From contig NZ_JALIRM010000001.1 in assembly GCF_022900255.1 (NCBI RefSeq), positions 868,001 to 932,000 of the forward strand: a stretch of DNA of 64,000 nucleotides, written 5' to 3'. Below are positions 57,814-64,000 of this stretch, in pieces (the first letter of the stretch is position 1; each line of letters starts with the position of its first letter). A program made the translations under genes and the position numbers. The notes beneath the pieces were generated by a model. The model was given only the letters and a program-made list of their open reading frames with translations. It did not search any database and was not told the origin of the DNA. This stretch comes from Lederbergia wuyishanensis. GTDB taxonomy: Bacteria; Bacillota; Bacilli; Bacillales; Bacillaceae_C.

Positions 57814-58082
57814 CAGTTTCACTTCCTGAATTTCTTGTTTTTTCATAGTTTTTTTAGAAATAATAATCGATAATGCGTTTGACGAATATTCAATTACTTT
57901 TCCACTGATGACTCTTGAAGGTATTTATCCTCCCCGACAGAAACCCATTTCGTAGTAGACCACCTTTTCCTTATCTTTACCTAGAGGCCCACGATGGTTG
58001 CAAATAACCTTTTCAATCCTCGATGTAAATAAGGTAGTGAGCTTTATTAGTATGTGAAACACTGTATTATTTCATGCAGGAA
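57814..58082. other. Region upstream of spoVAA
   Basis: About 270 bases between spoVAA and the sigF terminator with no gene visible. A SigG-like TGAATA (57891-57886 region) lies about 75 bases before spoVAA, but a matching -10 is poor. Confidence 0.4.
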
Positions 58083-58132
58083 AAGGGAAAACAGAAAGAA
58101 CACATGAACGCCATTTTAGGCATCCATGTGTT
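58083..58132 (-). terminator. Terminator overlapping the sigF stop codon
   Basis: AACACATG-GATGCC and GGCGTT-CATGTGTT arms (58099-58132); the upstream arm contains the last sigF codons. The trailing tract is CTTTCTGTTTTCC. Confidence 0.75.
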
Positions 58133-58874
58133 CTTTCATTTGCTCTAATATTTTCTTCTCTAGACGTGATACTTGAACTTGTGAGATTCCGAGGCGATTT
58201 GCAACTTCCGATTGAGTCTGATCTTTATAATATCTTAGATAAACAATAAGTCGTTCCCGTTCATCCAATCCACGAATAGCTTCTTCCAAAGCAATTTTAT
58301 CAAACCATTTGTGATCATTCTGGTCTGCAATTTGATCAATGAGAGTTATGGGATCACCATCATTTTCATAAACCGTTTCGTGAATTGAAGTCGGTGATCG
58401 TCCTGCATCTTGCGCCATAATAACATCTTCACGAGATACACCTAAATAATCGGCAATTTCACCTATGGTAGGGACTTTTTCATTTCTTTTTGCCAACTCA
58501 TCTCTCGCTTTTCTTATACGGTTCGCCAATTCTTTTAACGATCGGCTAACTTTAACAGTCCCATCGTCACGTATAAAACGTTGGATCTCTCCTATAATCA
58601 TAGGTACTGCATAGGTTGAAAATTTCACATCATATGAAAGATCAAATTTATCAACGGATTTCAACAAGCCAATACTGCCTATTTGAAAAAGATCATCAGG
58701 TTCATAACCTCTGTTTAAAAAACGCTGGACTACTGACCAAACGAGCCTTACATTTTTTTCTACAAGTATGTCCCTTGCCTCTTGGTCACCTTCTTGGCTT
58801 CTTCTAATATACTCTTTAACTTCAGCATCCTTCAAAAAGCCTTTATTTGCCTCTTTCTTTAGTTCCACATCCAT
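58116..58874 (-). CDS. sigF: RNA polymerase sigma-F factor
   Basis: First compartment-specific sigma factor of sporulation, active in the forespore. It has 252 residues with sigma-70 region 2 (DLFQIGSIGLLKSVDKFDLSY, FSTYAVPMIIGEIQRFIRDD), region 3 (VKVSRSLKELANRIRKARDE) and region 4 (GISQVQVSRLEKKILEQM). It is third in spoIIAA-spoIIAB-sigF, 12 bases after spoIIAB, and is held inactive by SpoIIAB. Confidence 0.98.
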   Translation of the reverse strand: MDVELKKEANKGFLKDAEVKEYIRRSQEGDQEARDILVEKNVRLVWSVVQRFLNRGYEPDDLFQIGSIGLLKSVDKFDLSYDVKFSTYAVPMIIGEIQRFIRDDGTVKVSRSLKELANRIRKARDELAKRNEKVPTIGEIADYLGVSREDVIMAQDAGRSPTSIHETVYENDGDPITLIDQIADQNDHKWFDKIALEEAIRGLDERERLIVYLRYYKDQTQSEVANRLGISQVQVSRLEKKILEQMKEHMDA

Positions 58875-58886
58875 AGGCGCGGCTCC

Positions 58887-59327
58887 TTAATTGCATAACG
58901 CTTTGTTTTTGGTTACATATTTGATTAAGCGGATGGTTGTGCCTGTACCCGGGTGTGATTCAACTTCTATTTTATCCATAAAGTTTTCCATAATGGTAAA
59001 ACCCATTCCTGATCGTTCTAATTCGGGCTTAGTAGTAAAAAGCGGTTGTCTCGCTTCTTCTACGTCTTCAATACCGATGCCATTATCTCTTATGACCAAA
59101 TCGATCATATCATCCTCAATTGCTACCGAAATATAAACAATTCCTGCAGGATTTTGTTCATATCCATGAATAATCGCATTTGTTACTGCTTCTGAAACAA
59201 CAGTTTTAATTTCTGTTAACTCATCCATTGTTGGATCTAATTGAGCGATAAAAGCAGCAACTGTAACCCTAGCGAACGACTCGTTTTGGCTTAAAGCACT
59301 AAACTGAATTTGCATTTCATTTCTCAT
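58887..59327 (-). CDS. spoIIAB: Anti-sigma-F factor/serine kinase SpoIIAB
   Basis: GHKL-fold protein of 146 residues that binds SigF and phosphorylates SpoIIAA. The ATP-binding N box is [11 protein letters not shown], the G1 box is [11 protein letters not shown], and [12 protein letters not shown] forms the G2 region. It lies three bases after spoIIAA, so stoichiometric coupled expression is likely. Confidence 0.98.
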   Translation of the reverse strand: MRNEMQIQFSALSQNESFARVTVAAFIAQLDPTMDELTEIKTVVSEAVTNAIIHGYEQNPAGIVYISVAIEDDMIDLVIRDNGIGIEDVEEARQPLFTTKPELERSGMGFTIMENFMDKIEVESHPGTGTTIRLIKYVTKNKALCN

Positions 59328-59330
59328 CTG

Positions 59331-59681
59331 TTAGGCTACCCCCAATCTTTCAAGTGCAAATTGTTCTGATGGTTCCAGTCTAATAATTTTAAACAAACCG
59401 GACATTTCAAACAATCTTTTTACTGGGGGTGTGATTGCACAAACAACCATTTCACCATTTTTTAATTTTATTTGTTTATACCTGCCTAACACGACTCCAA
59501 GTCCAGAGCTATCCATGAACGTTAATTTTTCTAGATTCATGACAATATGGAGGATATGGTGTTTTTCAATGGCATCAGTTACCTTAGTTTTCAGCTCCTC
59601 AGCCGTATGATGATCTAGTTCACCCGATAGTCTGATGCATAAAACGTCTTGTCTTATTTCTAAATCAATTGCTAGACTCAC
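59331..59681 (-). CDS. spoIIAA: Anti-anti-sigma factor SpoIIAA
   Basis: STAS-domain protein of 116 residues that frees SigF when dephosphorylated. The phosphorylated residue is Ser58 in [17 protein letters not shown]. It is first in the spoIIA operon, with a ribosome site GAGGAGGC upstream and a clear SigH promoter at 59720-59747. Confidence 0.98.
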   Translation of the reverse strand: MSLAIDLEIRQDVLCIRLSGELDHHTAEELKTKVTDAIEKHHILHIVMNLEKLTFMDSSGLGVVLGRYKQIKLKNGEMVVCAITPPVKRLFEMSGLFKIIRLEPSEQFALERLGVA

Positions 59682-59719
59682 TTATCTTTTGCCTCCTCGC
59701 ATAAGAGTATAGTGAGTCA

Positions 59720-59747
59720 ATTCTACTTTTTATAGCCTGAATCCTTC
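59720..59747 (-). promoter_or_regulatory. SigH promoter of the spoIIA operon
   Basis: GAAGGATTC (59747-59739) and GTAGAAT (59726-59720), 12 bases apart, fit the SigH consensus RNAGGAWWW/RNNGAAT. The spoIIA operon is SigH-dependent in B. subtilis. Confidence 0.8.
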
Positions 59748-59864
59748 TTCATGACAAAACTAGAAGAGATTCGCCACATTTTTCAATTAAAATACTATAG
59801 CAGGGTTTGAAAAACTCCTTACAACAAATAAAACTTGTGAAGAAATAGGTTTGGGTTATTTCAC

Positions 59865-61028
59865 TTAATTAGATTTTGTAAACATTCCAAACGTTCGTTT
59901 ATAAAGCTCCCACCAAGTAGCCTTTTTCACATTTTTCTCAGCTATTAGTTTTGTTTGGGCAAGGGTTTTCCCATCTTGAGTAATAATTAGCGCTCCTACT
60001 TCATCCCCCTTATTGATAGGAGCCTTTAAATGATTATTTATTTTGATATCTTTTGTAATTTTCGTTAATTGCTCCCCTTTTTTTGTCAATACAGATACAG
60101 GTTCACTTGTTACGGCTTTAATTTCTTTTACATTCCCTTTACTAATTTTTACTTTTCCAAGAGCTTCACCTTTTTTAAAGACTGAATGCGCTGCGTAATT
60201 TGCGAAAGCATAGTCAAGCATTTTAGTTATTTGAGCATTTCTACTTTTTGAAGTAGGAGCCCCGAATACTACTGCAATGACACGCATACCATCCTTTTTG
60301 GCTGTTGCCGTTAAGCAATACATAGCCTCTCTCGTAAAACCAGTTTTTAAGCCGTCTACACCCGGATAAAATTTTACTAGTTTATTTGTATTAACTAGCC
60401 AAAACTTTTTATCTGTGTCTTCCCTCAAATATGATTCATACATTTTTGTAAAATCAGTAATTTCTTCATATCTTAGTAACTCTTTCGCCATGATGGCCAT
60501 ATCATACGCGGTACTATAATGATCATTTACGGGTAATCCTGTTGTATTTTGAAACTTTGTATTTTTTAATCCTAATTCCTCAACTTTTTTATTCATCATA
60601 CTTACAAAGTTTTCTTCACTGCCTGCTACTTTTTCTGCTAAAGCTACGGAAGCGTCATTTGCTGAACCGATAGCTACAGCTAGAAGCAGCTCATCTACCT
60701 TCATTTCTTCACCGGGCTCTAAAAAGATTTGTGAGCCCCCCATTGAAGCAGCATGCTCACTCGTCGCCACTTTATCTTTGAATGATAATTTACCATTATC
60801 GATTGCTTCCATAATAAGGAGCATCGTCATTATTTTAGTCATGGAGGCAGGTGAGTATTTTTCATGCATATTTTTTTCATATAAAACGGTTCCGGTATCT
60901 CGTTCTATTAAGATAGCGGATTTTGATTCACTTGAAAGCTCAACTTGCTTCTCTTCTGCCAATACAGATTGAGATAGTAAGGAAAAGAACATAAATATAC
61001 CGATGCAAGAACTTATCCATTTCTTCAT
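59865..61028 (-). CDS. dacF: D-alanyl-D-alanine carboxypeptidase DacF
   Basis: Forespore-expressed penicillin-binding protein that, with DacB, controls cortex cross-linking. It has a signal peptide ending QSVLAEEK (about 1-25), S62-M-T-K65, SAN (AIGSANDASVAL) and KTG (GLKTGFTREA), and a C-terminal beta domain. ATG 61028 follows GGAGGGACTAGT and gives 387 residues. The upstream gap holds repeat copy B, where pupG stands in B. subtilis. Confidence 0.95.
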   Translation of the reverse strand: MKKWISSCIGIFMFFSLLSQSVLAEEKQVELSSESKSAILIERDTGTVLYEKNMHEKYSPASMTKIMTMLLIMEAIDNGKLSFKDKVATSEHAASMGGSQIFLEPGEEMKVDELLLAVAIGSANDASVALAEKVAGSEENFVSMMNKKVEELGLKNTKFQNTTGLPVNDHYSTAYDMAIMAKELLRYEEITDFTKMYESYLREDTDKKFWLVNTNKLVKFYPGVDGLKTGFTREAMYCLTATAKKDGMRVIAVVFGAPTSKSRNAQITKMLDYAFANYAAHSVFKKGEALGKVKISKGNVKEIKAVTSEPVSVLTKKGEQLTKITKDIKINNHLKAPINKGDEVGALIITQDGKTLAQTKLIAEKNVKKATWWELYKRTFGMFTKSN

Positions 61029-61118
61029 ACTAGTCCCTCCAACTTTCATAGATATATAACGGAAATGATTTCCATATTTATTATTGTCGCCCATATAAAA
61101 TTGATTTATACAAAATAA

Positions 61119-61309
61119 AAGGCTCTTTTCTTAAACATTGTTGCTATTTTATATTAAGTGAATTTTTCAGTGTGAATTTGAAACTCAACACTTAGTTACT
61201 CTGATGAGAAAAGAGCTGTATCCTTCATACAATCGCTAAACTCTTCTTTTAGGTGTAAAAGCCGACTCTTGGGCTTTTACATAATCACCAAACTTTAAGA
61301 ACACAGTCA
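61119..61309 (+). repeat. Copy B of a roughly 190 bp non-coding repeat
   Basis: It begins AAGGCTCTTTTCTTAAACAT and contains GAGAAAAGAGC, which is also an inverted partner of the opening GGCTCTTTTC. The hairpin AAAAGCCGACTCTTGGGCTTTT (61257-61278) and AATCACCAAACTTTAAGAACA complete it. Blocks and spacing match copy A (52178-52369). It lies between dacF and the deoB terminator, with no coding frame. Confidence 0.75.
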
Positions 61310-61311
61310 AA

Positions 61312-61357
61312 TAAAAAGAAAAAAGCTTGTTGAGAATAACGAGTATTCCCAACAAGC
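61312..61357 (-). terminator. Rho-independent terminator after deoB
   Basis: GCTTGTTG-GAATA arms (61325-61357) with one internal mismatch, followed by TTTTTTCTTTTT on the minus strand. Confidence 0.88.
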
Positions 61358-61422
61358 CTTTATTTTCTGCGATAAACTTGTATGTTGATTTTTCTTCAAC
61401 GAAGATTCACATTTAATGATAA

Positions 61423-62607
61423 TCAAACTAATTTTTCTAAAAAACTTTTTCCTTCTCCTTGCCATTTAACATGAAAGTTATTGGCAACCGTTGCTCCTAT
61501 ATCGGCAAATGTTTTCCGAAGCGGAAGCTCACTGCCACCATTAAATTGCTTGGAATAAACAATAAGAGGTACAAATTCCCGTGTATGGTCAGTTCCGTGA
61601 TGAATCGGGTCATTCCCATGATCGGCAGTAATAATTAACAAATCATCTTCTTTTAGTCGATCGATAATTTCTGGTATCCGAGCGTCAAATTCTTCTAGAG
61701 CTTTTCCGTAACCTATTGGATCTCTCCTATGCCCATATAAGGCGTCAAAATCGACTAAGTTGACAAAACTTAAGCCCTTGAATTCTTGCTCCATCACTTC
61801 AAGCAGCTTGTCAACCCCATCCATATTAGATACCGTTCGTACTGCCTTAGTCACTCCTTCACCATCGTAAATATCATTAATTTTTCCTATGGCAATAACA
61901 TCAAGCCCAGCATCTTTTAATTCATTCATCACTGTTTTATCAAAAGGCTTAAGCGCGTAATCATGCCGATTAGCTGTTCGCTTAAAACTTCCCGGTTTAC
62001 CTATAAATGGTCTTGCAATTACTCGTCCAACTTTATATTCATCAACTAATGTCAATTCACGTACCTTCTCGCATATTTCGTATAATTCATCAATTGGAAC
62101 AATCTCCTCATGAGCTGCAATTTGCAAAACAGAATCTGCTGAAGTGTAGACGATTAGCGCACCTGTTTTCATATGCTCTTCCCCGAGACGTTCGATAATT
62201 TCAGTTCCACTTGCAGGTATATTTCCTATCACGCTTCTTCCTGAAGCATGTTCTAGTTGAGAAATAAGTAATTCTGGGAAACCATTAGGAAATACTTTAA
62301 AAGGATGGCTCGTTATGAGGCCCATTATTTCCCAATGGCCCGTCATTGTATCTTTGCCTTTCGATGCCTCTTGCATTTTTGTGAAGTAAGCAAGCGGTCG
62401 TTCCGTCTCGTTTATTCCTTTTATTTTTTTGATATTTGAAAGTCCAAACTTTTCCATATTGGGCATGTTTAAACCCTTCATTTTTTCGGCGATATGACCT
62501 AATGTATCCGATCCCTCGTCATTAAAAGCTGCTGCATCAGGAGCTTCCCCGATTCCGACCGAGTCAAGTACAATTAAATGTATCCTTTTAAAATTTTCTC
62601 CCATCAT
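61423..62607 (-). CDS. deoB: Phosphopentomutase DeoB (Drm)
   Basis: Interconverts (deoxy)ribose-1-phosphate and -5-phosphate in nucleoside breakdown. Metal-binding alkaline-phosphatase-like motifs are [39 protein letters not shown] and [19 protein letters not shown]. The start ATG 62607 follows AGGAGGGGGCAAC, giving 394 residues. The open frame continues upstream but runs through the xerD terminator. pupG, its usual partner, is absent downstream. Confidence 0.97.
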   Translation of the reverse strand: MMGENFKRIHLIVLDSVGIGEAPDAAAFNDEGSDTLGHIAEKMKGLNMPNMEKFGLSNIKKIKGINETERPLAYFTKMQEASKGKDTMTGHWEIMGLITSHPFKVFPNGFPELLISQLEHASGRSVIGNIPASGTEIIERLGEEHMKTGALIVYTSADSVLQIAAHEEIVPIDELYEICEKVRELTLVDEYKVGRVIARPFIGKPGSFKRTANRHDYALKPFDKTVMNELKDAGLDVIAIGKINDIYDGEGVTKAVRTVSNMDGVDKLLEVMEQEFKGLSFVNLVDFDALYGHRRDPIGYGKALEEFDARIPEIIDRLKEDDLLIITADHGNDPIHHGTDHTREFVPLIVYSKQFNGGSELPLRKTFADIGATVANNFHVKWQGEGKSFLEKLV

Positions 62608-62664
62608 GTTGCCCCCTCCTATGTTGAAATTTGAATATACTTGTATATTACCCATATTTACATA

Positions 62665-62689
62665 AGAAAAAAACCGCGTTGTGCGGTTG
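62665..62689 (-). terminator. Rho-independent terminator between xerD and deoB
   Basis: AACCGC and GCGGTT arms with a five-base loop, then TTTTTTTCTTA. It lies inside the longest open frame upstream of deoB, which supports the start chosen at 62607. Confidence 0.85.
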
Positions 62690-62847
62690 GACTTAAATCT
62701 AGCTTTTCTAACTTTCAACTAGTAAACCGATCGTCCTCTTCTCTAGTGTGAAAATCATCGTTAATCCTACCGACTCATAGTGGTTCTTATTATAGTAAAA
62801 AGAATAAGGACATAAATAACTATCACAAAAGTCCTTAAAATTTATCG

Positions 62848-62900
62848 ACTCGCACTAAGTTTTTGCGCTTTTGTCGATGGGCAGATACTCCGCTTTCTAT
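62848..62900 (-). repeat. Degenerate fragment of GC-rich dispersed repeat
   Basis: Minus-strand GAAAGCGGAGTATCTGCCCA followed by TCGACAAAAGCGCAAAAACT keeps the layout of Bacillaceae intergenic repeats related to the short match at 19953. It overlaps the last codons of xerD slightly. Confidence 0.35.
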
Positions 62901-63790
62901 GCACGTGGATGAAATTTCGTATATACGTCTTTTAATCTTGTTTTAGTTACATGGGTATAAATTTGTGTTGTTGAAATATCGGCATGGCCGAGCATTTCTT
63001 GAACAGCTCTTAAATCTGCCCCATTTTCTAGTAAATGGGTTGCAAATGAATGACGAAGCGTATGAGGAGTTAACTCTTTTTCAATTTTCGCTTCAGAGGC
63101 TAACCTTTTAATAATCTTCCAAAATCCTTGTCTCGTAAGGCGGTTCCCATGATGATTAAGGAAAAGTGCCTCCGTTCGATTTTTAGAGTTTTTTAGTTTA
63201 GTCCGCGACTCCAATATGTACTTCTCAATAACATCTTGGGCAATTTTTCCGATTGGAATTATTCTTTCTTTATTTCCTTTTCCAATACAGCGTACAAAGC
63301 CCATTGTCAAATGAACGTTTTCCATATCAAGATTTATTAACTCACTAACACGAATTCCAGTAGCATATAATAACTCAATCATCGCTTTATCCCTCAATCC
63401 AAAAGGAGAAGATGGATCAGGAGTTTCTAATAGTGATTCTACTTCCCTAAAACTTAACACCTTCGGAAGTGTTCTCTCTAATTGTGGTGTTTCAATATGG
63501 ACAGAAGGATCTTGTTCAACCGCTTTTTCACGAAGCAAAAATTGATGAAACGCTCTTATAGATGCAATATGTCTTGCCAGCGTTTTTGCAGATTTTCCTT
63601 CACTTTTTAAAAATGACAAAAACTGAACGATATGGACTCTTGAAACATCGTTCAGTGAATTCAATTGTTCAACTTGCTGTATATATTTTATATAACGCTT
63701 AAGATCACGTTCATAAGAAATAATCGTATTTTGAGCCAATCCTTTTTCTACGATCATAAAATGAATAAAATCCTGTAGCTGATCTTGCAT
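62897..63790 (-). CDS. xerD: Tyrosine recombinase XerD
   Basis: Site-specific recombinase that, with CodV/XerC, resolves chromosome dimers at dif. It has 297 residues, with an N-terminal SAM-like core-binding domain (about 1-85) and a catalytic domain with R147 ([10 protein letters not shown]), K171, H243 and R246 ([12 protein letters not shown]), H269 and nucleophile Y278 (STTQIYTH). The start at 63790 has GGAGAG. Position after yqzK matches B. subtilis. Confidence 0.97.
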   Translation of the reverse strand: MQDQLQDFIHFMIVEKGLAQNTIISYERDLKRYIKYIQQVEQLNSLNDVSRVHIVQFLSFLKSEGKSAKTLARHIASIRAFHQFLLREKAVEQDPSVHIETPQLERTLPKVLSFREVESLLETPDPSSPFGLRDKAMIELLYATGIRVSELINLDMENVHLTMGFVRCIGKGNKERIIPIGKIAQDVIEKYILESRTKLKNSKNRTEALFLNHHGNRLTRQGFWKIIKRLASEAKIEKELTPHTLRHSFATHLLENGADLRAVQEMLGHADISTTQIYTHVTKTRLKDVYTKFHPRA

Positions 63791-63796
63791 TGTACA

Positions 63797-64000
63797 TTAC
63801 TCTCCATTCTGATAAAAAAGCAGAAGACGTGTAAACCAGCCGTTCTGTTCATCTCCAAACGGCTGAAAAGCCTTTACTGCAGTACCTTCGGGCTCATCAT
63901 ATCGTCGATAATTTTCATATTCTTGATTTATCCACATAATACCATAATAAAAGAGGATGGTGCATCCCGCAAATAATAAAAGCAATCTTAATGTTCCGAA
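63797..64000 (-). CDS. yqzK: YqzK, DUF4227 protein, N-terminus cut by window edge
   Basis: The frame is open to the right edge, so the true start lies beyond the window. The visible 67 codons encode a hydrophobic segment (LLLLFAGCTILFYYGIMW) and the family stretch WINQEYENYRRYDEPEGTAVK, and end LLLFYQNGE. It matches the small YqzK membrane protein that precedes xerD in Bacillus. A TTG at 63985 is internal. Function unknown. Confidence 0.85.
   Translation of the reverse strand, partial: FGTLRLLLLFAGCTILFYYGIMWINQEYENYRRYDEPEGTAVKAFQPFGDEQNGWFTRLLLFYQNGE

Noticed and set aside
57883-57891. SigG-type -35 (TGAATA) upstream of spoVAA
   Set aside because: No acceptable -10 at 17-18 bases, so it was not called as a promoter.
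62634-62647. Inverted repeat ATATAC-TT-GTATAT between the xerD terminator and deoB
   Set aside because: AT-only short palindromes are common in this DNA; no known operator matched.

Overview
The window is an AT-rich Firmicute chromosome segment. Its gene content and order match the Bacillus subtilis region running from qcrABC/ypjAB to xerD, so the host is an endospore-forming member of the Bacillaceae. Support comes from spoIVA, the spoIIA operon with sigF, spoVA genes, cotJABC, sleB-ypeB, spmAB and dacB/dacF, plus the aerobic modules resABCDE and qcrABC and the bacillithiol reductase ypdA. No plasmid, phage, CRISPR array, rRNA or tRNA signal was seen. Nearly every gene lies on the minus strand. 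The plus-strand genes are cotJABC, fer and ypuF.

Layout (low to high coordinates, transcription mostly right to left): a membrane zinc peptidase cut by the left edge and ypjB/ypjA; the menaquinol:cytochrome c reductase operon qcrABC with ypiF; ypiB-ypiA; an unrecognised amidohydrolase-like gene, aroB and cheR; ndk; heptaprenyl diphosphate/menaquinone genes (hepS-menG-hepT); mtrB (TRAP) and folE; hbs; spoIVA; yphF, yphE, gpsA, der, yphA; an S1-domain protein, plsC, cmk, ypfB, ypfA; the germination pair sleB-ypeB; prsW, ypdA, ypbH, ypbG; cotJABC; a decayed L,D-transpeptidase; ypbF-ypbE-ypbD-recQ-ypbB; fer; FMN-riboswitch-controlled ribU; sigX-rsiX; resABCDE; rluB; dacB-spmA-spmB; scpAB; ypuF; ribT; lysA; the spoVA remnant (AA, AB, AF); spoIIAA-AB-sigF; dacF; deoB; xerD; and a yqzK fragment at the right edge.

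The genes form three working groups. One is sporulation and germination: SigF control, cortex and coat assembly, DPA transport and cortex lysis. The second is respiration: menaquinone side chain and ring methylation, the bc complex, and cytochrome c maturation with its ResDE regulator. The third is core housekeeping: ribosome assembly GTPase, chromosome condensation and segregation, phospholipid synthesis.

The most notable departures from the B. subtilis layout are losses or relocations. The spoVA operon lacks spoVAC, spoVAD and spoVAE. aroB stands without the other aromatic amino acid genes, and the trp operon is gone although its regulator gene mtrB remains. ribT stands without the riboflavin operon. 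pupG is missing between deoB and dacF, where a roughly 190 bp non-coding repeat sits; a second copy lies beside scpA. A degenerate amidohydrolase-like gene occupies the aro/trp locus, and its ribosome binding site lies inside a perfect 13 bp inverted repeat. All absence statements apply only to this window. Comparisons with B. subtilis gene order are from memory, not from an alignment.
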